This document shows, piece by piece, positions 41,845 to 50,234 of a stretch of DNA of 64,000 nucleotides. The stretch comes from an uncultured Draconibacterium sp. GTDB lineage: Bacteria; Bacteroidota; Bacteroidia; Bacteroidales; Prolixibacteraceae. How positions within the stretch are numbered: the stretch's first letter is position 1; every line of letters starts with the position of its first letter. Position numbers and translations under genes: made by a program. The notes beneath the pieces are model-generated. The model did not search any database and was not told the origin of the DNA. It worked only from the letters and a program-made list of their open reading frames with translations. Location: NCBI RefSeq assembly GCF_963675065.1, contig NZ_OY775906.1:784001-848000 (forward strand), read 5' to 3'.

Positions 41845-41948
41845 CAGTCTTAACAGACTGTTTCTTTATTAAACCTTTTAATTGAGAGAGGTAAAAAAAG
41901 TTAAAAACCAGATAATTGTGCTTTAAAGTATTTCCGTCGGTTGACGGA
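41845..41948 (+). promoter_or_regulatory. rpmI-rplT spacer with two hairpins
   Basis: CAGTCT (41845-41850) pairs with AGACTG (41855-41860) over TAAC and is followed by a T-rich run. TCCGTC (41933-41938) pairs with GACGGA (41943-41948) over GGTT, 30 nt before rplT. Either could be a partial terminator or a bL20 binding site; this is inference. Confidence 0.5.
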
Positions 41949-41977
41949 GAGCGCCGATTATCAAAAAAGTAAAAAGT

Positions 41978-42322
41978 ATGCCAAGAAGTGTAAATCATGT
42001 AGCATCACGCGCCCGAAGAAAAAAATTACTGAAAAAAACTAGAGGTTATTTCGGTTCGCGTAGTAACGTTTGGACGGTTGCAAAGAATACCTGGGAAAAA
42101 GGTCAACAGTTTGCGTACCGCGATAGAAAAGCGAAAAAAAGAACATTCCGTGCATTGTGGATTCAGCGTATTAACGCTGCAGCGCGATTGGAAGGAATGT
42201 CGTATTCACAATTCATGGGATTGTTGAAAAAGAACGATATTGAAATAAACAGGAAAGTTTTAGCTGATTTGGCTATGAACCAACCTGAGGCGTTCAAAGC
42301 AATCGTAGAAAAAGTAAAATAA
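41978..42322 (+). CDS. rplT: 50S ribosomal protein bL20
   Basis: A 114-residue basic protein, MPRSVNHVASRARRKKLLKK at the N-terminus, then GYFGSRSNVWTVAKNTWEKG, FRALWIQRINAAARLEGMSY and the C-terminal LADLAMNQPEAFKAIVEKVK. Complete bL20, an early 50S assembly protein that binds 23S rRNA and, in E. coli and Bacillus, represses its own operon. A strong terminator follows. Confidence 0.97.
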   Translation: MPRSVNHVASRARRKKLLKKTRGYFGSRSNVWTVAKNTWEKGQQFAYRDRKAKKRTFRALWIQRINAAARLEGMSYSQFMGLLKKNDIEINRKVLADLAMNQPEAFKAIVEKVK

Positions 42323-42352
42323 AGACTTTATTATTTAGGTGAAATACATTGT

Positions 42353-42383
42353 AAGTCCTGACGGTTTCGTCAGGACTTTTTTT
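42353..42383 (+). terminator. terminator of the thrS-rplT run
   Basis: An 11-bp stem, AAGTCCTGACG (42353-42363) with CGTCAGGACTT (42368-42378), a GTTT tetraloop and a T run. Confidence 0.93.
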
Positions 42384-42467
42384 ATGCCCTGAATTTTGGT
42401 GAGGAAAGGAAGAACGGATCACCCATATAAATCTGGTGGATTAATTTAGAAATTCACCATTATTCCA

Positions 42468-42700
42468 TGCCTGCCGGCGGCCTTCATTTTTGTCTTACCA
42501 CAAAAACGAAGCAAAAAAGGCAAGGCTGCTTTTGGTTGTTACCCTGCGTTTTCATAAAACACAAGTTCGAACGGGTGATCTCCTCGCCAACTCGGAGTTT
42601 CCCGCTCTCACTAGAGTTTTATTTTAACTCCGGGCAACAACCAAAAGTGGTCGTCCACTTATGCAACGCCGCTGCATCTAAGCCGGGCCTCGCCCGGTGA
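42468..42700. repeat. large structured intergenic repeat with nested inverted repeats
   Basis: Between rplT and the M1 peptidase gene. Stem 1: 42482-42493 with 42500-42511 (12 bp, one mismatch, loop CTTACC). Outer stem 2: 42529-42544 with 42632-42647 (16 bp, one mismatch) enclosing about 87 nt. Stem 3: AAGTGG (42645-42650) with CCACTT (42655-42660). Stem 4: ATGCA (42661-42665) with TGCAT (42673-42677). Stem 5: CCGGGC (42683-42688) with GCCCGG (42692-42697). A 77-codon open frame here lacks protein-like sequence. It is likely a palindromic non-coding element. Confidence 0.65.
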
Positions 42701-42716
42701 GTCGAAATAGGCCAGA

Positions 42717-44333
42717 TTATTCTACCAGTTCGTACAACAATTTTACATTCGGATCAATCGAAATATCTTTGATCCCGGTAGTTGTCTTTGCCTGAAACCG
42801 TTGCGTTTTTTTTGTTTTGTCAATCATTACTGTTATGAGGTCTATAGATCCATCCTCATATACAATATTCATTTCCAGCGGGAAACTGAAAAGTTGCTTG
42901 CCCCTTTGTTGAATCAGGATTTCCTGGTTGTCTATTTGTTTCCTTGTGGTTTCTGTTCCCCACGAAACTTTAAGGACCGGATGTCCGGCATTCCACAGCC
43001 ACTGATAAAAAAAACGATCAAGGTCTTTACCCGAAACAGATTCCATTACCAATTGAAAATCTTTTGTCAAAGCGGTTTTGTTCCTGTAATCGTGATAGTA
43101 TTTCTGTAATCCTTTAAAGAAAATGTCGTCGCCTAATTTATTTCGCAGCATGTGTAAAAACCAGCCGGCTTTTTCGTACGAATTGGCATTTAATAACCGG
43201 GTATATTCCTTCACCGTTGTATCGATTACCGGAGCGTATTTTTGTTTCGAGAAAGCAATAACGCGCTTTCTATCGTATTTCAGTCCTTCTTTAAATTGTT
43301 CGTCGCCATAAAAGTGCTGCAAATAAAGATGTGTAAGATAGGTGGCAAATCCTTCGCTCATCCACACATGATGCCAGTTTTGCTCGGTAACCGAATTTCC
43401 AAACCACTGATGAGCCACTTCGTGTGCAAATAACTGTTCCGGGATGCGATCGCTTATGGCTGAATTCTCGAAATAAAATATGCAGCTGGCATTTTCCATT
43501 CCGCCGTAACTTGTTTTCGATTGTACATGAGCTAACTTTTCATAAGAGTAGGGGCCAATCAGTTCCGAAAAATACTCAAGCGCTTTTGTGCCGTATTGGT
43601 AATTCTCGAATCCTTTTGTTTTGTTCTCCTCAAATACCCACGAACTCACCGGAATTCCCTGGTAGTTTTGCTCGTTTCCAACAGCAAAATCGGCAGCTCC
43701 AATTACCATCAGTTTGGTCGCCAACGGCACATCTTCTTTCCAATGGGTGAATTCCACTGAATTTTCAAGTTGTTTTTTCTCCACAAGCGATCCGTTGCTA
43801 ATAACCTCGTAATGAGCCGGAGCATAAACCAGGAATTCTAAAGTGGCTTTATCAGAAGGATGATCGACACACGGAAACCAGTTTTGTGCGCGATCGGGCC
43901 AGTTATCTCCAAAAAATGTACGATCTCCATAACGATTCTCGGATATAATCAAACCATCGGCAGGAACTCCGGAATAGGCAATCGTAAAATCGAGAACATC
44001 GCCCGCTTGTGCTTGTTCGTTTAATAGAATTACAAGTTTATTGTGTGTTTGATTAAAGTCAAGCTCATTGCCTTCCTTTTTTACTGAATGAACCAGCATT
44101 CCACTATCGCCTGATTTTTCAACTAAATCGAGTATGATATCGTTACCGGTTTGCAGAAATTTAATTGAGATGGTAGCAATTCCTTCAATTTGGTTTGTTG
44201 TATCGTTTAAATGGATTTCGAACTTATAATGTTGTATGTCAATCTTTTCAAAACGAGATTGGTGATTTTGGGCAGACAATAATAAAACGTTGCCCCAAAA
44301 TAGCAACAAACAGCAAAATTTAGTAATACTCAT
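42717..44333 (-). CDS. M1 family metallopeptidase (aminopeptidase)
   Basis: A 538-residue exported zinc aminopeptidase. N-terminal signal peptide (FCCLLLFWGNVLLLSAQ), a beta-sandwich domain, the exopeptidase motif YGGMENASCIF near residue 275 (GGMEN replacing GAMEN), and the zinc motif HEVAHQWFGN near 305 with the downstream Glu in WMSEGFATYL near 327. The C-terminal helical domain is short compared with 800-residue M1 members. It probably trims peptides in the periplasm. It lies 25 nt after the disrupted DUF2891 gene. Confidence 0.92.
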   Translation of the reverse strand: MSITKFCCLLLFWGNVLLLSAQNHQSRFEKIDIQHYKFEIHLNDTTNQIEGIATISIKFLQTGNDIILDLVEKSGDSGMLVHSVKKEGNELDFNQTHNKLVILLNEQAQAGDVLDFTIAYSGVPADGLIISENRYGDRTFFGDNWPDRAQNWFPCVDHPSDKATLEFLVYAPAHYEVISNGSLVEKKQLENSVEFTHWKEDVPLATKLMVIGAADFAVGNEQNYQGIPVSSWVFEENKTKGFENYQYGTKALEYFSELIGPYSYEKLAHVQSKTSYGGMENASCIFYFENSAISDRIPEQLFAHEVAHQWFGNSVTEQNWHHVWMSEGFATYLTHLYLQHFYGDEQFKEGLKYDRKRVIAFSKQKYAPVIDTTVKEYTRLLNANSYEKAGWFLHMLRNKLGDDIFFKGLQKYYHDYRNKTALTKDFQLVMESVSGKDLDRFFYQWLWNAGHPVLKVSWGTETTRKQIDNQEILIQQRGKQLFSFPLEMNIVYEDGSIDLITVMIDKTKKTQRFQAKTTTGIKDISIDPNVKLLYELVE

Positions 44334-44358
44334 TCTATATTGGATTGAACTTCGGAAT

Positions 44359-45426
44359 TTATTGATTGTGACTTTTTATTAATGCATAGGTAGCAAACGA
44401 TGCCAGCCAGTGGGCTCCTGCATACTCGCCCGAATCCATTTTTTCGTAACTGTAGTTGAAATGGGCATCGGCAAAATCAATCAGTTGCTGGTTATTTAAC
44501 GCGTAACCCATTTCGTATAAGCACCAGGCACGGCTAAAGTTTAAACCATCGAGGTGGGCGAGTTTACCATCGCTGCGGTCGGTAACTTTGGCAATCTCAA
44601 GGAACTTTTCAGGATGTTTTTCAAACTTCGGAAGAAACGTTTTTAGCCATTGTTTAAATGCTTTCCCGGGTAGTACTTTTAACATTATTGATGCTTCCTG
44701 CAGGCAAGGCGATAGAAAATCGAAACCACCCGGTTCCCAGGTAAGCGGGCAATCACAATCGGTAGCGTAATACTCTTTTGCTTTTCTTTTTATTTGAATG
44801 GCCAGTGCTGTATCGTATTTTTTTGCCCAATCGTAAGCAAACGACATTCCGAATGCAATGTTGCTGTGTTCGCCAATTCGTATTGGGTAAATCAATTTGT
44901 CGAGAAATTCGCTAAATTTATCCGACAGCAGATTAACCAGGGGCGATAGGTTTGCCTGTAATTCCAGTGCTACCGGATCATCCCATTCGCGCAAAGCTTC
45001 ATCGAGTTTTAACAACCAGGCCCAGCCATAAGTCCGTTCGTAAGTGGTGTTGTGTTCATCATCAAAGTAGGCAACTTCCTGCAGTATGTTTTATTCGGTA
45101 ATATTATTCTTTAACTTTTTAATGATCTCGTTACGGTACTTAAAATCCGGGAATTCAGTTAATATTTTTACCAAAGTCCAGTGTCCGTGCACCGATGAAT
45201 GCCAGTCGAAACAGCCATAAAAAGCGGGGTGCATAACACGCGGAGGTTGCAAATAGCTGTCGTCGCCCAAAACATGCCCGGTTTTATTCGGGTATTCCTG
45301 ATCAATACATTCGTAAGCAAAATGATATAGGTATTCAGCTTTCTTTTCGTCGAAGCTGAGTTTTGATGATTGCGCCGAAAGCAGACTGGTCATAAATAAA
45401 AATAGTAGCGAAAACTGTAATTTCAT
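44359..45426 (-). pseudogene. DUF2891 protein gene interrupted by an in-frame TAA
   Basis: Two fragments read in the same frame: a signal-peptide part, MKLQFSLLFLFMTSLLSAQ to KKLKNNITE, ending at TAA 45093-45091, and a continuing part NILQEVAYFDDEHN...YGWAWLLKLDEALREWDD to the end at 44359. Joined, they give about 355 residues, the usual DUF2891 length, so only a single stop codon breaks the gene; GAA to TAA would explain it. Conserved blocks (FYGCFDWHSSVHGHW, LTWEPGGFDFLSPC, HLDGLNFSRAWC) remain intact. It is a recent inactivation, a sequencing error, or a read-through codon. Function of the family is unknown. Confidence 0.82.
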
Positions 45427-45476
45427 TGTTCATCAGATTTTGATGAGATGAAATTAAAAACAATTCTCAATAACCA

Positions 45477-46073
45477 TTAACAATTGCGGTATTTATCGTT
45501 TAACCCAATTCTATTATTAATCATCGGGATGATTTTTTGTAATCTCGTATGTTTGGTTTTCGCCTGTTTTGCATGTGCGATATAATTAGCAAATTCGCGT
45601 TGTTTACCCGGCGAAAATTCCTGAAATGAAAGTTTTAACTGATTATCCTGATTAAAGGCTTCTTCCAGTTCGGGCGGAATAATTAGCTTTTTATTTCGGA
45701 TTACTTTAACTCTTTTATTTTGCTTTTCGTTAGCGATTGCTTCGTTTGCGTAGGCTAAAATTTTTTCTGCATCAATATCGTCTACCGTTACAAAACGCCA
45801 CTGCCGCAATGCTTTGGTTTTATCGTTTTGTGCATTAAAAAGCACTTTTTCTTCGTCTTTTAACAGCGCACCCTGAAAGAACCAGATTGCCACATGTTCT
45901 TTAAAAACACCAAGCCCGATCACATTTTTTCCATTAACAGTGTAACACGGAGCTCCCCATTTTATGGTTTCCGATAGTTCTGTCGATTGCAGCAAATCGC
46001 GCAAAATCATTAAAATATCCTGTCGCGATGTTGTGTTCAGAATATATTCTTCAACAGTTTTGGCACTTGCCAT
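45477..46073 (-). CDS. YdeI/DUF1801-type protein
   Basis: A 198-residue cytosolic protein. Residues 1-110 match the DUF1801 fold (TIKWGAPCYTVNGKNVIGLG, HVAIWFFQGALLKDEE), and residues 125-198 match the YdeI/OmpD-associated tail (IIPPELEEAFNQDNQ, LSFQEFSPGKQREFANYI, AKQAKTKHTRLQKII). Reported only as a conserved protein of unknown function in most bacteria. It starts 6 nt after the DUF4199 gene and is probably co-transcribed with it. Confidence 0.87.
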   Translation of the reverse strand: MASAKTVEEYILNTTSRQDILMILRDLLQSTELSETIKWGAPCYTVNGKNVIGLGVFKEHVAIWFFQGALLKDEEKVLFNAQNDKTKALRQWRFVTVDDIDAEKILAYANEAIANEKQNKRVKVIRNKKLIIPPELEEAFNQDNQLKLSFQEFSPGKQREFANYIAHAKQAKTKHTRLQKIIPMINNRIGLNDKYRNC

Positions 46074-46079
46074 ATTACA

Positions 46080-46556
46080 TTATTTTTTTCGGGTGAAAAT
46101 GGCGACAATTGCCGATGTAACTAATCCCATTAGCGGTGCGAAAATTACGCTTTGAATCATATAACTTCTTAAATTGAAATAACCTTCAGCCTCTTCCTGT
46201 GTTTGCAGACCGTTTTCAACTGCATAACGAATCATATTTTCGAAATAATGGGGAGTGATCACTTCAACGGTAAGGTATTGGGTGAGGGGAGTAAGAATTG
46301 TAACACCTAAAGTAATGATCAATCCACTGATAAATCCCTGTATCCAGGTCATTTTCCCATCGAAATCGTTCTTGCGCTTATCGAGCAAAGCAACCACGTA
46401 CACAGCAATGGCAACAAGTGCGAAGAAATTAGTAACTATTGCATGTTTTTCGATGTTCTCATCATGAAGTCCGGCAATCCTTTCGCCTACCATCCAGATG
46501 AGTTGAATAACTGCAAACAAAATGGTCCATTTAATCTCAATAGCAAATTTTTTCAT
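46080..46556 (-). CDS. DUF4199 membrane protein
   Basis: A 158-residue inner-membrane protein with four hydrophobic segments. Motifs WTILFAVIQLIWMVGERIAG and DFDGKMTWIQGFISGLIITL match the Bacteroidota-specific DUF4199 family. Function unknown. It is the first gene of a short pair with the YdeI-like gene. No typical promoter box was found directly upstream. Confidence 0.82.
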   Translation of the reverse strand: MKKFAIEIKWTILFAVIQLIWMVGERIAGLHDENIEKHAIVTNFFALVAIAVYVVALLDKRKNDFDGKMTWIQGFISGLIITLGVTILTPLTQYLTVEVITPHYFENMIRYAVENGLQTQEEAEGYFNLRSYMIQSVIFAPLMGLVTSAIVAIFTRKK

Positions 46557-46615
46557 GAATAAATTAGTTTTGGTTTCAGTTTAAAAATGAATTAAAAGGA
46601 CATTTTGTTCATTAA

Positions 46616-47677
46616 TTACCTCGGTTTTGAACGTTTTTTCTCTTTCAAAACCGATTTAATCATTTTGCCAAATTCTTTATCGCGCTGCCTTTTTTCGTAA
46701 ACCGTGCTGCTAAAATGTTCTTGTTCACGTTTTAGTTTTAAATAGTTTTCGTAGGCATCTTCGCTTAACTCACCACTTTCAACAGCTGCCAAAACTGCGC
46801 AACCTGTTTCGTTGGTGTGGCTGCAATCGCTGAATTTACAATCTGAAGTTAGTTTAGAAATCGCATCAAATGTCATTTCCAGTGCATCGGCCGAGTCTGT
46901 AACTCCCAGTTCACGCATTCCCGGTGTGTCGATCACAATACTTCCGTTCTCCAGATGGAACAACTCGCGATGACTGGTTGTATGTCGTCCCTTGCTGGTA
47001 CTTTCACTTATCGATTGGGTTTCGAGTACTTCTTTGTTCAGCAAATGGTTGATAATTGTTGATTTGCCAACTCCCGAAGATCCGAGAAAACAGTAGGTTT
47101 TAAAAGCCTCCAGTTCATGTTTTAGAAGATCCAGACCCTGTTTTGTTTCATTGCTTAATGCAATTGTTCTACTATTCTTGATGCGATTTCTAACCTCTTC
47201 AATTAGCTGTTTACACTCGCTTTCAGTAACCAAATCGGTTTTTGATAGTACCAAAACCGGTTGGATATTTCCGGCGTAACAAACGGCCAGGTATCTTTCC
47301 AAACGGTTCGGGTTAAAATCGTGCCCAACGGCTTGTACAATAAATGCCACATCAACATTGGCGGCAATAAGCTGTACATCGCCGTATTTGCCAATGGCCT
47401 GTCGCTCAAGTTTTGAAAAACGGGGCAGAACTTCAAGAATGATGGCATTCTCATCGTCCATTGGCATAAAACGCACCCAGTCACCAACGGTCGGAAAATT
47501 GGCAGCAGATTGAGCCGCAAACCTGATATTTCCGGTTATCTCAGCTTTTAAAACCGAAGTTCCATTCTGAATAATGTAACGTTCTTTGTGCACAGTTATA
47601 ACCCGTGCCAGTTCAGCAGTTGAGATATTATTCTCTTTTATATAATTTTCAATCGAAACAGGAAGTTGTTGTTTCAT
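46616..47677 (-). CDS. rsgA: ribosome small subunit GTPase RsgA
   Basis: A circularly permuted GTPase that checks late 30S maturation. The 353-residue protein has an OB fold (about 35-105) and the permuted motif order G4 VLSKTDLV near 160, G1 GSSGVGKSTII near 202 and G3 DTPGMRELG near 248. The C-terminal zinc knuckle is CKFSDCSHTNETGC near 284-297, followed by helical KRKREQEHF. All elements are intact. It follows the MATE gene by 24 nt on the same strand, so the two may be co-transcribed. Confidence 0.94.
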   Translation of the reverse strand: MKQQLPVSIENYIKENNISTAELARVITVHKERYIIQNGTSVLKAEITGNIRFAAQSAANFPTVGDWVRFMPMDDENAIILEVLPRFSKLERQAIGKYGDVQLIAANVDVAFIVQAVGHDFNPNRLERYLAVCYAGNIQPVLVLSKTDLVTESECKQLIEEVRNRIKNSRTIALSNETKQGLDLLKHELEAFKTYCFLGSSGVGKSTIINHLLNKEVLETQSISESTSKGRHTTSHRELFHLENGSIVIDTPGMRELGVTDSADALEMTFDAISKLTSDCKFSDCSHTNETGCAVLAAVESGELSEDAYENYLKLKREQEHFSSTVYEKRQRDKEFGKMIKSVLKEKKRSKPR

Positions 47678-47701
47678 GATAATTAGATTTAACAGATAAA
47701 T

Positions 47702-49141
47702 TTACACTTTTCGTTGCTTCCATTTGCCTTTTCGGAACAAATACAAGGCTGTTATTGCCAGAAACGATTCAGCAATTACAATCGACAGGCTGGCTCCAAA
47801 CAAGCCCATATTCAGCACAATTGCCAAAAAATAGGCCAAAGGTATCTCGAATAACCAAAAGCTCATAAAATTAATTTTTGAAGGTGTAATCGTGTCGCCG
47901 CTTCCGTTAAACCCTTGCATCAGCACCATTCCGAGTGCGTAAAACAGGAAGCCAAAACTGATTACACGCAGTGCCAGTGTTCCATTGTGAACAACTGTTA
48001 CATCGCCGATAAACAGTTTTATCCAGAACTCAGGGAAAACAGCCAGTATTATTCCCATAAATCCCATGAAAATCATATTTACGTAACCGGTTATCCACAC
48101 CGATCGTTCAGCACGCTCAGGTTGATTGGCGCCAAGGTTTTGCCCAACAAGTGTTGATGCTGCGTTGCTAAGCCCCCAGGCAGGAAGCAGTGCAAAAATG
48201 ATTATCCGAATGGCAATGGTATACCCGGCCAACGCTTCAGGACCTGAAACTGCAATAATACGTACCAGCAAAATCCAGCTGGATGTTGCAATAAGGTTTT
48301 GCAAAATTCCACCACCGGATATTTTTACCAGTTTCAGCATTACGTTAAAGCGGATTTTTAAACTGTGCCTGTAAAGTCGGATTCGATGATGACCGCCAAA
48401 CAAAAGGTAAAACTGATATAAAACAGCCAGTCCACGCCCGATTGTAGTGGCAATTGCTGCCCCTGCCAGTCCCAGTTCAGGGAAAGGCCCAATGCCAAAA
48501 ATAAGCAGTGGGTCGAGAATAATATTGATAATATTAGCCAACCACATTACCCGCATTGAAATGGCAGCATCGCCTGAACTGCGGAACACCGCGTTAATAA
48601 TAAACAACAGCATAATTACCACATTTCCGCCAAACATAATGGCAGGGAAGAGGTAACCTTCGGCAGCCATGGCGTCGGTTGCGCCCATTAGCTTTAAAAA
48701 CTCGCCGGCAAATAGAACACCGGGGATGGCTATACAAACAGAAAATACCAAACCAACCATCATAGCCTGAAAAGCCACAACACCGGCTTGTTTGTTATTT
48801 TTCTCGCCAATTCTTCGCGAAACAAGGGCGGTAGTTGCCACACTAAGTCCCATTCCAACGGCGTACACAATGGTCATTACCGATTCGGTAAGGCCTACTG
48901 TTGCCACTGCATCAGCACCTAGTTTCGAAACAAAAAAGATGTCGACTACGGCAAAAACCGATTCCATTATCATTTCGAGGACCATTGGAACGGCCAAAAT
49001 GAAAATGGCTTTGCCAACACTACTTTCAGTGAAATCGCGCTCTGTACCGCCAATTGCTTCTTTTACATCGATCCAGAGCTCTTTAAAATCAATGTCTTTT
49101 AGTTTTTGTAAAGACAAAACACTTACTCTTTTGCGTAACAT
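47702..49141 (-). CDS. MATE family efflux transporter
   Basis: A 479-residue sodium- or proton-driven multidrug exporter with twelve membrane segments in two halves. Recognisable blocks are AVPMVLEMIMESVFAVVDI near residue 45, GADAVATVGLTESV near 72 and, in the second half, GGILQNLIATSSWILLV and GWGLSNAASTLVGQNLGANQ-like sequence near 335-350. The N-terminal 30 residues are a cytosolic extension. The start is the ATG at 49141; an upstream TTG in frame has no support. Substrate unknown. Confidence 0.9.
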   Translation of the reverse strand: MLRKRVSVLSLQKLKDIDFKELWIDVKEAIGGTERDFTESSVGKAIFILAVPMVLEMIMESVFAVVDIFFVSKLGADAVATVGLTESVMTIVYAVGMGLSVATTALVSRRIGEKNNKQAGVVAFQAMMVGLVFSVCIAIPGVLFAGEFLKLMGATDAMAAEGYLFPAIMFGGNVVIMLLFIINAVFRSSGDAAISMRVMWLANIINIILDPLLIFGIGPFPELGLAGAAIATTIGRGLAVLYQFYLLFGGHHRIRLYRHSLKIRFNVMLKLVKISGGGILQNLIATSSWILLVRIIAVSGPEALAGYTIAIRIIIFALLPAWGLSNAASTLVGQNLGANQPERAERSVWITGYVNMIFMGFMGIILAVFPEFWIKLFIGDVTVVHNGTLALRVISFGFLFYALGMVLMQGFNGSGDTITPSKINFMSFWLFEIPLAYFLAIVLNMGLFGASLSIVIAESFLAITALYLFRKGKWKQRKV

Positions 49142-49387
49142 GATAAAAATATGGAAATAAATGGATAAACTAATTGAATAATCTCTTGTGGCCAACCTTA
49201 GAACGGTCGGCAATCGGTGACGGTGATATTAATTGAGATATTCATTTTTAGTTCTCTTTTATTTGAGTTTGACAAAGTTATGGAAATTAATTCTTATAAA
49301 ACAAATCAAATTTCAATAAATTTTTATTCCCGATCTAATTGAACACTTCGAACCTACTAATGTTAATTAGCTGAAAAGTAACTACAA

Positions 49388-50116
49388 ATGAATCCTAAAC
49401 TGTATTTTATTATTCTATTTATTGTACTTGTTTCTTGCAAGTCCAAAGATCAATTTCCAGAAAGAAAATCGGAACGTATTTCTCTCGAAAATACATCTGT
49501 AACACAGAAAGATAATAGTGATTACGGGCCTTTTAAAGAGCTTTTTACTTTTGTAACCCAGTTTGAAGCGCAAGATTCAGCCTTTGATTTAGAGGTGTTT
49601 AAGTTAAAATACGATGAGTTTTATGCCAATAAAAGACCATCAATTTATAACGATCCCGCGCTGCCGGTATGGATAGAAATAAATGGCTTGCTACTGGAAC
49701 TAACCGCACATACAAAATATGCACAAGAGTTGGAAGAAATTTCAGTAAACGAAAAAATAACTGATTATATACAACCTTTTGTGTTTACCAGAAGCGTTGA
49801 TCATATTTACCTTAACCTGTTTCAGCCGGCTGAAATAAAGTACCAGCACTCGCTGGGTGGCGATGTTACTATTCGTCAGGAAACAACTTATCCGGAATCG
49901 GGTAATGTACGTTTACATTTTGAGATGACCGAACGGCGCTACATTGAGTTGTTTATACGCATTCCTGAATGGGCAGAAGGTACACATGTTGAAGTAAAAG
50001 GCGTAAAGTATTTTACAAAACCCGGAAGTTACTGTTTAATTGCCAAAAAATGGAAGCAAGGTGATTTGGTTGAGATTGAGTTGCCGATAGAAAACTATCA
50101 AGCACGTATTCATTAA
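49388..50116 (+). CDS. lipoprotein with stand-alone GH127-type C-terminal beta-sandwich
   Basis: A 242-residue protein. MNPKLYFIILFIVLVSC is a lipoprotein signal. Residues about 20-125 are helical and unfamiliar. Residues about 135-240 (DHIYLNLFQPAEIKY, VTIRQETTYPESGNV, LFIRIPEWAEGTHVEVKGV, KWKQGDLVEIELPI) match the beta-sandwich that closes GH127 beta-L-arabinofuranosidases. The GH127 catalytic (alpha/alpha)6 barrel with its Cys-Glu site is absent, so hydrolase activity is unlikely. It could be a carbohydrate-binding remnant or an accessory domain. It is transcribed alone. Confidence 0.7.
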   Translation: MNPKLYFIILFIVLVSCKSKDQFPERKSERISLENTSVTQKDNSDYGPFKELFTFVTQFEAQDSAFDLEVFKLKYDEFYANKRPSIYNDPALPVWIEINGLLLELTAHTKYAQELEEISVNEKITDYIQPFVFTRSVDHIYLNLFQPAEIKYQHSLGGDVTIRQETTYPESGNVRLHFEMTERRYIELFIRIPEWAEGTHVEVKGVKYFTKPGSYCLIAKKWKQGDLVEIELPIENYQARIH

Positions 50117-50142
50117 TATCCAGCCTTTCACAGCATAAAGGT

Positions 50143-50209
50143 CGTTATGCTGAACTTGTTTCAGCATCTTGCCATTTTTTAACGATTCCGGAATAAATTC
50201 GGAATGACG
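50143..50209. repeat. imperfect inverted repeat in the spacer before sdaA
   Basis: A 26-nt unit at 50143-50168 is matched in inverted orientation by 50184-50209 (18 of 26 positions). It resembles a dispersed GTCAT(T/G)C-type spacer repeat that I associate with Bacteroidota; this association is from memory. Confidence 0.5.
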
Positions 50210-50234
50210 TAAAAGCATACTATTTCTGAATCTA

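Noticed and set aside
42467..42700. A 77-codon open frame after rplT
   Set aside because: It lies entirely inside nested inverted repeats, and its translation has no recognisable domain.
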